The position numbers and the translations under genes are program-made. Source: Embleya scabrispora DSM 41855 (lineage in GTDB: Bacteria; Actinomycetota; Actinomycetes; Streptomycetales; Streptomycetaceae). From it: a stretch of DNA of 64,000 nt. A model generated the notes under the pieces. The model was not told the DNA's origin. It saw only the letters and a list, made by a program, of their open reading frames with translations, and did no database searches. The DNA is taken from contig NZ_KB889561.1 in the NCBI RefSeq assembly GCF_000372745.1, positions 293,288-357,287 on the forward strand, given 5' to 3'. This document shows, one piece after another, positions 1-7,966 of the stretch; the first letter of the stretch is position 1; each line of letters opens with the position of its first letter.

Positions 1-162
1 CAGGTTGACCAACGATTCGACGACCAGGTCGCCGCCGTTGCGCGGCGCGGCCGGCGTGAGGTCGCGGTCGGCGGCGGGCGTGGGGTCGCGGCGGGTGGTC
101 GGGCCCGCGTGGCGCGGGATGCGGGAGGGGTCGACGGGGCCGCGGGCGGCGGTGGAACTCAT
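1..162 (-). CDS. Thiamine-diphosphate-dependent enzyme, N-terminal fragment (cut by window edge)
   Basis: Only the first 54 codons are inside the window; the gene runs off the left edge. It starts at an ATG at 162. About 40 disordered residues rich in Arg and Pro precede GGDLVVESLVNL. That phrase matches the opening of the pyrimidine-binding domain of acetolactate synthase-like ThDP enzymes, which typically begin G-x-D-L-V-V-E-x-L. If correct, the enzyme would use ThDP to act on a 2-oxo acid, but the active-site glutamate and the ThDP motif lie outside the window. It is divergent from the PucR regulator gene and may be its target. Family assignment rests on about twelve residues and is tentative. 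Confidence 0.5.
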   Translation of the reverse strand, partial: MSSTAARGPVDPSRIPRHAGPTTRRDPTPAADRDLTPAAPRNGGDLVVESLVNL

Positions 163-360
163 GGCGGAGGACCTCGCGAGGACGGCAGGAATCGCCTGCG
201 GGACGGGAAGGGGCGAAGGGTGGGGGCAGTGTGGGTACTGCCCGGGGCCGGCCGAAGCGGCGGGGCGGGCGATGGTCGTCGGGCCGGGGTCGGCGCGGGG
301 ACCGTTCGCCGTGTGGGTATGAACCTACGTCCGGGACAGGACACCGGTGAAGTGGTTCTT

Positions 361-393
361 TTGTCCATTATCATGATTCAAAATAGATGAATC
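361..393 (+). promoter_or_regulatory. Putative promoter and operator in front of the PucR gene
   Basis: An AT-rich island in otherwise GC-rich DNA. TTGTCC (361-366) and TAGATG (384-389) are 17 bp apart and fit -35/-10 elements, about 27 bp upstream of the start codon. An inverted repeat GATTCA-N7-TGAATC (375-380 and 388-393) overlaps the -10, and an 8-bp palindrome ATCATGAT sits beside it. This is a plausible autoregulatory operator for the PucR protein and might also serve the divergent ThDP gene. Assigned by eye. Confidence 0.45.
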
Positions 394-415
394 GTCCCGA
401 CCAGGAGGTGTTGCC

Positions 416-2161
416 ATGCCGTCGGTCGGCTCCTCCTCCGCCCGTCCGGCCGATCGTGCCCAGGACGGGCCCGGGCTCGACGCCCCCGACGTCCCCGACC
501 CGGCAACCGGTCCCGACGTGGCAACCGGTCCCGACGTGCCGAGCGTCCCGCTGAGCGTGCTGCTCGCCGATCCGGCGCTGGGACTGCGCCAGATCGCCGG
601 CCCGCGCGAGGACCGACCCGTCTCCACGACCGGCGTGACCGAGTTGGAGGATCCGACTCCGTATCTGATCGGCGGCGAACTCCTGCTCACCGCCGGGGTG
701 CCGCTGCCCAAGACCGCCGAGGGCATCGACGCGTACGCGGGACGGATCGCCCGCGCGGGGGCCAGCGCGCTGGGCTTCGGTCTGGTGCCGGTGTACGACG
801 AGGTGCCCGCCGCGCTGGTCGAGGCGTGCGACCGGCACGGGCTGCCGCTGCTGCGGGTGCCCGACGGGACGCCGTTCGTGGCGGTCAGTCGGGCGGCGCA
901 CTCCGCGATGACCGAGTCGCGGTATCGGGATTTGCGGCGAATCAGCCGGGCCCAGGGCGCACTGGTCACCGCGGCGGTGCGCACCGACGCGCTGCGGTCG
1001 GTGCTCAATCGGCTCGCGGTGCAGTTGGACGCGTGGACCGTGCTGCTGGATCCGGCCGGCAACGAACTGGTGGCCGCTGGGGCGCGCCCGGATCCGGCGG
1101 CCCCGGAGCGGTTGCGCGCGCTGATGGTGCGGACGATCGCGCAGTCGCGCGCCGCCGGGTCCGGTCGGGGGCGGGTCGCGCCCACCACGGCCGCCGACCA
1201 CCACGAGGGGCTGCATCTGACGGTGCACGCGCTGCCCGGTGGCGAGGGCGGCGCGACACCGCCGGCGGCGATCGGGGTCGTGGCGACCGGCGCGCCGACC
1301 GCGGTCCAACACTCGGTGACCGCGGTGGCGGCGGTGTTGTTGTCGCTGTTGACCAGTCCGCGGCACGCGCTCGGCGGCGACAGCGACAGTTCGGCCGCAC
1401 TGGTGCGGTTGATGCTCGGCGGGTCGCCGCAGGAGGTGGCGACGCTGCTGCTGCCGGCCGCGCCGGGCGCGTGCTGGGTGGTGGTGCGCGGCCGGCTGGG
1501 CCGGCAGCGGTCGGGCCGGGCGGCGGGATGGGGATCGGGCTCCGGCGAGGATCCGGTGCAACTGGCCGCGTTGGGCACCGCGTTGGCCACGCCGTATCTG
1601 GATCTGCGCGGGCGCGATGTGTACGCGCTGGTGCCCACGACGCCCGGTGCGCCGACGCCGGATCCCGCGGCGGCGCACCGGCTCGGTTGGACGCTCGGCT
1701 TCAGTGCCCCGTCCGCGACGGCGGACCTCGCGGTGGCCGCCAATCAGGCCGAGCGGGCGTTGCGGCACGCGCTCGCGGCGGGCGTGCCCACCGGGCGGCA
1801 CCGCGAGCAGGACCTGAGCGTGCACTCGCTGGTGCCCGCGGCGGACGCCGCCGCGCTGGCCCGTGCCCGGTTCGCGGCACTGGTGGACGCGCCCTCGCCC
1901 GGATACCACGTGCTGCTGGAGACCCTGCGTTCCTGGCTCGCCCACCACGGCAGTTGGGATCGCACCGCGGCCGCACTCGACCTGCACCGCAACACCGTCC
2001 GCCAGCGCATCGGCCGGATCGCCGACCTGCTCGATATGGACCTGCACGACCCGGACGTACGGATGGAACTGTGGTTCGCGCTGCGCTGGCTGCCGGGCGA
2101 ACGACCCGCCGGCGAGTCCCCGGACCGGTCGTCGCCGGCGCCGGACATCGAACCGGGGTAG
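416..2161 (+). CDS. PucR/CdaR-family transcriptional regulator
   Basis: A 581-residue cytoplasmic regulator. Residues about 40-160 form the PucR N-terminal ligand-sensing domain (PLSVLLADPALGLRQIAG, then YLIGGELLLTAG). A GGDEF-like middle region follows. The C-terminal about 60 residues are the PucR HTH: LLETLRSWLAHHGSWDRTAAAL followed by LHRNTVRQRIGRIADLL. Family members control purine, amino acid or other nitrogen-compound catabolism. The ATG is preceded by AGGAGG at good spacing. The downstream catabolic operon ends in an NCS1 purine/cytosine-type permease, consistent with this regulator sensing a nitrogen heterocycle or amide, but no ligand can be deduced from sequence. Confidence 0.88.
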   Translation: MPSVGSSSARPADRAQDGPGLDAPDVPDPATGPDVATGPDVPSVPLSVLLADPALGLRQIAGPREDRPVSTTGVTELEDPTPYLIGGELLLTAGVPLPKTAEGIDAYAGRIARAGASALGFGLVPVYDEVPAALVEACDRHGLPLLRVPDGTPFVAVSRAAHSAMTESRYRDLRRISRAQGALVTAAVRTDALRSVLNRLAVQLDAWTVLLDPAGNELVAAGARPDPAAPERLRALMVRTIAQSRAAGSGRGRVAPTTAADHHEGLHLTVHALPGGEGGATPPAAIGVVATGAPTAVQHSVTAVAAVLLSLLTSPRHALGGDSDSSAALVRLMLGGSPQEVATLLLPAAPGACWVVVRGRLGRQRSGRAAGWGSGSGEDPVQLAALGTALATPYLDLRGRDVYALVPTTPGAPTPDPAAAHRLGWTLGFSAPSATADLAVAANQAERALRHALAAGVPTGRHREQDLSVHSLVPAADAAALARARFAALVDAPSPGYHVLLETLRSWLAHHGSWDRTAAALDLHRNTVRQRIGRIADLLDMDLHDPDVRMELWFALRWLPGERPAGESPDRSSPAPDIEPG

Positions 2162-2248
2162 CCAGCGCGGTCGTGCGGGTCGGTCGGCCGGGCAGGTCGG
2201 CCGGGCAGGTTCCCGGCTGGGTCGGCACGCCCCGATCCCCCGGGCGGA

Positions 2249-3154
2249 TCAGCCGGGGCCGGTCCCCGGGGCCGGTCCGGCGGCGGTGTCGGGATCCTGT
2301 GCGGTGAATCCGGAGGCCGCCTGGATGATGCGCCTGGTCATCGGGTCCGACCACGCCTTGGGGGACAACACCTCGATCCAGATCGCGCGGGCGGTCTTGC
2401 GGCCGATGTTCTCCCACGAGATCAGCGTTCGGGACGGGAAGGAGACCGAGTCGCCCTCGGCGACGTCTATCGGCTCGGCCACCCGCGCGTGGTCGCCGAG
2501 TCCGCCGCCCACCCGAAAGCGCAGCGTCCCGGACATCAGGAAGGCGAAGGTCTCGCCCGGGCGCGAGTAGGGGCCGCCGCTGGAGCCGCGCGGTGGGATG
2601 GACAGCAGGGCCGGTTCCAGATCGTGGCCGGGGAGCAGGAGTTCCTCCCACTGCACGCCGCCTTCGAGGACGACGGTCGCCCGCTCGTCGGCGCGTACGA
2701 CGCTCGCATCGGTTCGGGTGAACGACGCCAGGCTGCTCATCGGGACACCGAGCGCGTCGGTGATGCGGGCGATCAGCTGGGTCGAGGCGCGCTCGACGCT
2801 GCGTTCGATCGATGACAGGTGCGACACGGAGGTGTCCGTCATCGCCGCGAGTTCCTTGAGGGACAGACCACTGGCCAATCGGGCGCGGCGCAGCCGACCG
2901 CCGTCGGCGGGCTCGTCCGGCACCGGGGCGTGGTCGGGACCGCTCAACGAGGTGCGAATGGCCGCGGGATTCCAGCCGTGCCGCTGCCGCAGGTCGGCGA
3001 TCCGGCGGGCCCGGCTCACGTGTTCGGGACCGTAGCGGCGCTGTCCGCCGGCCGTGCGGTCCGGCACGAGCAGGTCCTGTTTCTCCCACGCCCGGAGCGT
3101 CTGAGGGCTGACCCCGACCTCGGCGGCGACATCGCCGATGCTTCGCCAATTCAT
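2249..3154 (-). CDS. MerR-XRE-cupin three-domain transcriptional regulator
   Basis: 301 residues with three recognisable parts. Residues 1-70 are a MerR-type winged HTH (SIGDVAAEVGVSPQTLRAWE, then QRRYGPEHVSRARRIADLR). Residues about 85-150 are an XRE/HTH_3 domain (LRRARLASGLSLKELAAMTD, SVSHLSSIER). Residues about 180-285 are a cupin (PYSRPGETFAFLMSGTLRFR, then DVAEGDSVSFPSRTLISWEN). XRE-cupin regulators usually repress or activate small catabolic operons in response to a ligand in the cupin. The extra MerR head is less common. It is divergent from the hydrolase-SnoaL-LLM operon at 3247 and shares a short promoter region with it, so that operon is the probable target. The reading is cut short of nothing: both ends are intact. 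Confidence 0.85.
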   Translation of the reverse strand: MNWRSIGDVAAEVGVSPQTLRAWEKQDLLVPDRTAGGQRRYGPEHVSRARRIADLRQRHGWNPAAIRTSLSGPDHAPVPDEPADGGRLRRARLASGLSLKELAAMTDTSVSHLSSIERSVERASTQLIARITDALGVPMSSLASFTRTDASVVRADERATVVLEGGVQWEELLLPGHDLEPALLSIPPRGSSGGPYSRPGETFAFLMSGTLRFRVGGGLGDHARVAEPIDVAEGDSVSFPSRTLISWENIGRKTARAIWIEVLSPKAWSDPMTRRIIQAASGFTAQDPDTAAGPAPGTGPG

Positions 3155-3188
3155 GCTCGGGAGTCTAGGCCGGACGTCGCCCCGACTC

Positions 3189-3217
3189 TCGACAAACTTA
3201 CATCGTTACTGTAACTA
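3189..3217 (+). promoter_or_regulatory. Divergent promoter with GTTAC-T-GTAAC palindrome
   Basis: TCGACA (3189-3194) and TAACTA (3212-3217) are separated by 17 bp and can serve as -35/-10 for the operon beginning at 3247. A perfect 11-bp palindrome GTTACTGTAAC (3205-3215) lies in the spacer and -10, where a repressor or MerR-type activator would act. The MerR-XRE-cupin gene starts 35 bp away on the other strand, so autoregulation and operon control from this site are likely but unproven. Confidence 0.5.
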
Positions 3218-3246
3218 TGGCGCCCCAAGCGGAGAGGGGAAGCCCA

Positions 3247-4110
3247 ATGTCGTCCGTGGATCGGATCGTCTTCGGTGCAGGCTCGGGATCGGCGTTGACC
3301 AGGCAGGGTGCCGCTTCCGGGGCCCCGACGGTGCTCTTCGTACACCCGGCCAACCTGCAGGCCCGCTGCTGGCGGGCGGTCCTGGCGGCGGTGCCGACCG
3401 AGTGGACGTGTCTGGCGATCGACCTGTCCGGACACGGGTCCTCGGCGCGCCGCGACGCGTACGACCTCGCCGGGTGGGTGCGCGAGTGCGTCGAACTGCT
3501 GGACGCCCGCGAGGTGGCGGGCGTGCACGTGGTGGGCGCCTCCGTCGGCGCGGCCGTGGCGGTGGAACTGGCCGCCGCGCACCCGGACCGCGTCGAGAGC
3601 GTCACCACGGTCGGCGGGGCGTTCCGCCCGGCCGACCCGGCCGCCTCACGGGAGTTCCTCGCGGCCATCGCCACCAGGGGTGCGCGCAACGCCGTACTGG
3701 ACATCCTCGCGAGCGAACCCGGGCTGGACGAGGTCCTGGTGGCCGAGGTCGCCGCCGACATCGGCGTCGACTCCGACGCACAGGCCGCGCGCATCTGGAC
3801 AGCGGCCGCCGAGGCCGCCGGACTGGACGCCGCACCCGAACTGCGGTGCCCGACGCTGGCCATCGTCGGGGACCGGGACCTGGGTTGTCCCGTCGAGGAC
3901 TCCCGCGCCTTCGCCGAACTCACCGGCGGTCGGCTCGCGGTCATCGTCGAACACGGACACCTGCCGATGTACACCGCCCCCGCCCGGGTCGCGGCCTACA
4001 TCGCATCCCTCGTCGACGGCACGCGCGAGCACCGCGCCCGCGACCGGGATTGCGACACCGGAAATCTCAGCACCGGAAATCTCAGCACCGGAACAGGAAG
4101 CCGACCATGA
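3247..4110 (+). CDS. Alpha/beta hydrolase
   Basis: A 287-residue alpha/beta-hydrolase-fold enzyme. The nucleophile elbow is GASVGAA (Ser), the acid is in GDRDLG, and the catalytic His is in EHGHLP near the C terminus. The oxyanion region reads VLFVHPANLQARCW. The ATG at 3247 is chosen because GGAGAGGGGAAG precedes it; an upstream ATG at 3217 in the same frame lacks a ribosome-binding site. The last residues contain a duplicated NLSTG tail encoded by tandem repeats. The stop overlaps the next start as ATGA, implying translational coupling. The substrate is unknown; ester, lactone or carbamate hydrolysis within the operon's catabolic route is plausible. Confidence 0.85.
   Translation: MSSVDRIVFGAGSGSALTRQGAASGAPTVLFVHPANLQARCWRAVLAAVPTEWTCLAIDLSGHGSSARRDAYDLAGWVRECVELLDAREVAGVHVVGASVGAAVAVELAAAHPDRVESVTTVGGAFRPADPAASREFLAAIATRGARNAVLDILASEPGLDEVLVAEVAADIGVDSDAQAARIWTAAAEAAGLDAAPELRCPTLAIVGDRDLGCPVEDSRAFAELTGGRLAVIVEHGHLPMYTAPARVAAYIASLVDGTREHRARDRDCDTGNLSTGNLSTGTGSRP
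4057..4093 (+). repeat. 15-bp tandem direct repeat inside the hydrolase tail
   Basis: ACCGGAAATCTCAGC occurs twice head to tail (4057-4071, 4072-4086), followed by a third partial copy (4087-4093). It encodes the repeated pentapeptide TGNLS just before the coupled downstream start codon. It looks like a recent slippage duplication that stayed in frame. Confidence 0.8.
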
Positions 4111-4655
4111 CCGAAACCCCGTTCGCGGAGCGCACCGCGCCGAAAGCGGACATCGCCGCGATCCTCGGACTCCACAAGCAGTGGTGGGAGTCGAACATCG
4201 GGTGGGACATCGACCGCATGGTCGAGGTGTTCCCGTCCCCGGGTGACGAATACCTGATGTTCAACTTCAACGGCCACCCCTACTTCAACATGACCGAGAA
4301 GGTCGCGTTGTGGAAGTGGTACCGCGAGATCATCGCCCAGACCGGCGGCCTGCGCACCGAGATCATGCGCCTGGAGGTCCGCGGCGACACGGCCTGGCTG
4401 GCCTGCGAGTTCACCATCGAGGCGGAGATGCTCGACGGCGGCGAGTGGACCGCGGACTCGGTGGACGCCGCCGTCGGACGGGCCACCGAGATCTACCACC
4501 GCGACAACGGCACGGGCGCACCCGAGTGGCGCATGTGGCACACCCACATCACCGCGCTGCCCGACCTGGACGAGGCGCGGCCCGGATTCGACGACTCCAC
4601 CAACAGCCGCGGCCTGGGCCGGGTGCCGTGGAACCCGCTCCCGAAGGGCGTCTGA
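4107..4655 (+). CDS. SnoaL-like / NTF2-fold protein
   Basis: 182 residues resembling the SnoaL-like polyketide cyclase/NTF2 fold: an N-terminal helix pair (ADIAAILGLHKQWWESNIGW, DIDRMVEVF), then strands around EYLMFNFNGHPYFNMTEK and a conserved central segment DTAWLACEFTIEAE, ending with WRMWHTHITALP. Such proteins act as small hydratases, isomerases or binding proteins on hydrophobic or aromatic substrates. Its start overlaps the hydrolase stop, and the LLM oxidoreductase begins two bases after its stop, so the three are co-translated. The specific reaction is not evident. Confidence 0.72.
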   Translation: MTETPFAERTAPKADIAAILGLHKQWWESNIGWDIDRMVEVFPSPGDEYLMFNFNGHPYFNMTEKVALWKWYREIIAQTGGLRTEIMRLEVRGDTAWLACEFTIEAEMLDGGEWTADSVDAAVGRATEIYHRDNGTGAPEWRMWHTHITALPDLDEARPGFDDSTNSRGLGRVPWNPLPKGV

Positions 4656-4657
4656 CC

Positions 4658-5650
4658 ATGACTCTCACTCCGGATTCCCCGCGCATCTCCCTCGTCCTCG
4701 GCAGCTCGCAACACCCGGCCGAGATCGTCGCGGCGGCCAAGGCCGCCGAGCGCGGCGGCTTCGACGAACTGTGGGTCGGCGAGGACTACTTCTACACCGG
4801 CGCCATCGCCTCGGCCGGCGCCGTGCTGGCCGCCACGCGACTCCCGGTCGGCATCGGCATCGTGCCCACCACTTCGCGTCATCCCGCGCTTTTGGCCATG
4901 GAGTTGGCGACCCTGGCCGGGCTGTACCCGGGCCGGCTCAAAGCCGGTGTGGGTGCGGGCGTGCCCGACTGGCTCGACCAGATGGCGATCCGCTCGAAGA
5001 CCCCGCTGTCCTCGGTCCGCGACGTCATCGCCGGGCTGCGTACCCTGCTCGCGGGCGACACGCTGACCGTCGAGGCGTCGTCGTATCGAGCCCGCGAGGT
5101 GCAACTGGCCCACCCGCCCGCGATCGTGCCGCCGATCCTGGCGGGCGTGGGCGGTCCCAAGGCGCTGGCCATGTCGGGCGCCTGCGCGGACGGGACCGTG
5201 CTCTCGGTACTCGCCGGGACGCGCTACGTCGAGTGGGCGGCCCGTGCCGTCGCCGCCGGCGGCGCCGGCCCCGAGCACGACTTGGTCGCGTACGTCTTCT
5301 GCTCGATCGACGACGATGCCGCGGTCGCCCGCGAGCGGTTGCGCGAGTTGTTCGGGCTCTACCTGTTGGCCGGACCGCGCAACCCGATGACCGAGGCCCA
5401 CGGCATCGCCGACGAGGTCGAGGCACTGGCCGCGCTGGACTTCGACGACGCCGTACGCGCCATTCCCGACGCCTGGATCGACGAGTTGGCGGTGGTCGGG
5501 ACACCCGCGGACTGCGCGAAGCGAATCGGCGCGTTGGCCGAGGCCGGGGCGGACTGCATCGCGCTGTGCCTGATCCCCGGCGAGGACGGCGAGGCGCAGG
5601 TCGACCGTCTCTCGCGCGACCTTCTCCCCCTGGTCCGCGCCCGGGCGTGA
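4658..5650 (+). CDS. LLM-class F420/flavin-dependent oxidoreductase
   Basis: 330 residues of the luciferase-like (bacterial luciferase/F420 MER) TIM-barrel family. Typical features are the opening ISLVLGSSQHPAEIVAAAKA, ERGGFDELWVGEDYFYTG, the strand PVGIGIVPTTSRHPALLAM, LYPGRLKAGVGAG and the C-terminal VVGTPADCAKRIGALAEAGA. Members oxidise or monooxygenate small organics with FMN or F420. It sits directly between a SnoaL-like protein and a DUF1028 protein in the same transcriptional direction. Ring opening or oxidation of an operon-specific substrate is the likely role; cofactor choice cannot be read reliably. Confidence 0.85.
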   Translation: MTLTPDSPRISLVLGSSQHPAEIVAAAKAAERGGFDELWVGEDYFYTGAIASAGAVLAATRLPVGIGIVPTTSRHPALLAMELATLAGLYPGRLKAGVGAGVPDWLDQMAIRSKTPLSSVRDVIAGLRTLLAGDTLTVEASSYRAREVQLAHPPAIVPPILAGVGGPKALAMSGACADGTVLSVLAGTRYVEWAARAVAAGGAGPEHDLVAYVFCSIDDDAAVARERLRELFGLYLLAGPRNPMTEAHGIADEVEALAALDFDDAVRAIPDAWIDELAVVGTPADCAKRIGALAEAGADCIALCLIPGEDGEAQVDRLSRDLLPLVRARA

Positions 5651-5766
5651 CCCGTCCGGCGGCCGAACCGACCCTCGGGAGGGGCGTCGGTGCGGCCGCC
5701 GGTCGCCGGTCGCCGACACGGCACATCGGCACCGCACACATCAGCGATCGGAGATCGGAGATCGGG

Positions 5767-6681
5767 ATGACCTATTCGATAGTGAGCTTCCATCCGCACG
5801 ACGGCTCCCTCGGGTTCGCCGCGCAGTCGCACTTCTTCGCCGTGGGATCCGTCGTCGGCGATGCCGAGGCCGGCGTCGGCGTGGTCGTCAGCCAGGCATT
5901 CGCCAACACCGACTGGCCGCACGAGGGGCTGTCGCTGCTGCGGGCCGGCGCCACGCCCGACGACGTGCTCGCGACGCTGATCGCGGGCGATCCGCTGGCC
6001 GACTACCGCCAGGCAATCGTCATGGACGCCACCGGCGCGTACGCCTGCTTCACCGGTGGCGGTTGTGCGCCGCACACGGGCGTCGCCCGGGGCCAGGGGG
6101 TGGCCGCGGTGGGAAACATGCTGGCCTCGGACGACGTGTGCCGGGCCATGGTCGCCGCGCACGGCGACTCGGCGTCGGGGTCGGCGCACGCGAGTCGGCT
6201 GGTGTCCGCTCTCCTCGCCGGGGAGGATGCCGGCGGTGACGCCCGAGGATCGCAGTCGGCGGTCGTCAAGGTGGTCGACGGTGTGCGCGGCGAGCGGCCG
6301 TGGCGGCACGTGCTCGCCGACATCCGGGTCGACGACCACGCGGACCCGGTAGGCGAGCTGCGCCGTCTGTTGCCCATCCACGAGGGCTTCCGGACGATCG
6401 GGGCCGCGTTGTTCGCCCCGCCCCTGGTCATCGGCGACGCGTCGGGCATCGCCGCCGCCGAGGCGCGGGAGATGGTCCGGGCGCTCGCGGCGGCCGCTGC
6501 CGGCCTCGGCGGCAACCCCGAGGCGGACCTGTGGCGAGCGGTGATCCTGCTCCGCAGCGGCGAGGTCGACGCGGGCGGCGCGCTCCTGGCCGAGCTCGGC
6601 GCCGCCCGGCCGCACCTGGGCGAATTCGCCCGCGGCCTGGAACGGGTCGGGATCCTGCCCAAGTCCGAGGTGCGACCGTGA
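5767..6681 (+). CDS. DUF1028 family (Ntn-hydrolase-like) protein
   Basis: 304 residues. The N-terminal about 210 residues match the DUF1028 family: TYSIVSFHPHDGSLGFAAQS, VGDAEAGVGVVVSQAFANTD, then AVGNMLASDDVCRAM. The family has an Ntn-hydrolase-like fold and commonly travels with peptidases and RidA-type proteins in nitrogen-compound catabolic operons; its reaction is not established. The start codon follows a run of three GATCGGA-like units (5745-5765), and the ribosome-binding site is weak (GGAG within the repeat). The stop overlaps the next start as GTGA. Confidence 0.82.
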   Translation: MTYSIVSFHPHDGSLGFAAQSHFFAVGSVVGDAEAGVGVVVSQAFANTDWPHEGLSLLRAGATPDDVLATLIAGDPLADYRQAIVMDATGAYACFTGGGCAPHTGVARGQGVAAVGNMLASDDVCRAMVAAHGDSASGSAHASRLVSALLAGEDAGGDARGSQSAVVKVVDGVRGERPWRHVLADIRVDDHADPVGELRRLLPIHEGFRTIGAALFAPPLVIGDASGIAAAEAREMVRALAAAAAGLGGNPEADLWRAVILLRSGEVDAGGALLAELGAARPHLGEFARGLERVGILPKSEVRP

Positions 6682-7940
6682 GGCCGACCCCGGCACCGGG
6701 CGCGGCCCGGCCGCCGGTCGAAGCCTTCGTCCGGGCCGACCGAGTGCGCGAGACGGCGGTGGAACTGGTGCGCATCGACACCCGCAACCCGCCCGGCCGC
6801 GAGTCCGCGGCCGTGCCGACGCTGTCGAACCTGCTGGCAGCGCTGGGCTGCGACACACACGTGTTCACCTCGCGTTCCGGGCGGCCCTCGGTGATCGCCA
6901 GGTACGGCCGCACCGCGCCGGGCCGGCCGACGCTGCTGATCAACGGCCATGTGGACGTCGTACCGGTCGTCGAGTCGGACTGGACGGTGCCCCCGTTCGA
7001 GGGCGTCGTGCGTGACGGCCGGCTGATCGGGCGCGGCGCGGCGGACATGAAGGGGGGTATCGCCGCAGCGATCGAGGGATTGCGCGCCTGCGTCGACTCC
7101 GGCGTCGAACTCGGCGCCGACATCGTGTTCCACCTCGTCGCCGACGAGGAGACCGGCGGCGACCACGGCACGGCCGAACTGGTGGCCGCCGGCCTGGTCC
7201 GGGCCGACGCGTGCATCGTCCCCGAGCCCACCGAGCTGCGGGTCGCGGTGGCCGAGCGCGGCTCCTGGCAGGCCGAGATCCAGGTGTTCGGCACCGCCGG
7301 GCACGGCGGCGACCCGGGGCGGGGGCGGTCCGCGGTCGCCGACGCGGCGCGGATCACCACCGCCCTGCATCTGGCCCGGTTCCATGCCCACCCGCACCCG
7401 CTGCTGGGCAGTCCGACGTGCAACGTGGCGATGGTGCGCGGCGGCGTCGCGGCCAACGTGATCGCGCCGAGCTGCGAGTTGACCATCGACCGACGCACGC
7501 TGCCCGGGGAGAGCGCCCGGGACGTACATGCCTCGATCGTCCGGATGATCGACGCGTCCTGCCCGGACGTGGACTATCGCGTGGTCCCCACCTTCTTCTG
7601 CGAGGCATCCGAACTGCCGCTCCCGCACCCCTTCGCCGACTTCGTCGACGCCTGCCGGCCGGGCGCGGGCCCGGACCGCGCCGGGCCGAACGAAGGTTTC
7701 GTCGGGTTGTACCTCGGCTCCGATGCCCGCTTTCTGCGCAACGACCTGCACATTCCCACCGTCGTCCACGGCCCGGGCTCGATCCGTCAGGCGCACGGCG
7801 CCGACGAGTGGGTGGCACTGGACGACCTCACCGCGGCCGCGCGCACCCTTGCCCGCGCGATGGCCGGGTTCGCCGACTTCGCGGCGGACGGTGCGGCCGC
7901 CGACCGGAATCAGAGCAGACAAACAACCGGAAAACTGTAG
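6678..7940 (+). CDS. M20-family metallopeptidase/amidohydrolase (ArgE/DapE-like)
   Basis: 420 residues with GTG start overlapping the preceding stop. Zinc and catalytic motifs of M20 peptidases are visible: INGHVDVVP (His-x-Asp), GRGAADMKGG, DEETGG (catalytic and metal Glu), and VPEPT. The lid domain contains the TAGHGGDPGRG segment, and the C-terminal half carries the remaining ligand region near GPGSIRQAHGADEW. Such enzymes hydrolyse N-acyl amino acids, dipeptides or carbamoyl compounds. In this operon it probably performs a late amide-hydrolysis step before or after uptake by the downstream permease. Confidence 0.88.
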   Translation: MRPTPAPGAARPPVEAFVRADRVRETAVELVRIDTRNPPGRESAAVPTLSNLLAALGCDTHVFTSRSGRPSVIARYGRTAPGRPTLLINGHVDVVPVVESDWTVPPFEGVVRDGRLIGRGAADMKGGIAAAIEGLRACVDSGVELGADIVFHLVADEETGGDHGTAELVAAGLVRADACIVPEPTELRVAVAERGSWQAEIQVFGTAGHGGDPGRGRSAVADAARITTALHLARFHAHPHPLLGSPTCNVAMVRGGVAANVIAPSCELTIDRRTLPGESARDVHASIVRMIDASCPDVDYRVVPTFFCEASELPLPHPFADFVDACRPGAGPDRAGPNEGFVGLYLGSDARFLRNDLHIPTVVHGPGSIRQAHGADEWVALDDLTAAARTLARAMAGFADFAADGAAADRNQSRQTTGKL

Positions 7941-7966
7941 ATTCTGCCCCACATGAAGGAGGGCGC

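Noticed and set aside
325-2047. Long minus-strand ORFs antisense to the PucR gene (472 and 558 codons)
   Set aside because: Arg/Pro/Gly-rich, no family content and no ribosome-binding site. They are the usual shadow frames of a high-GC gene.
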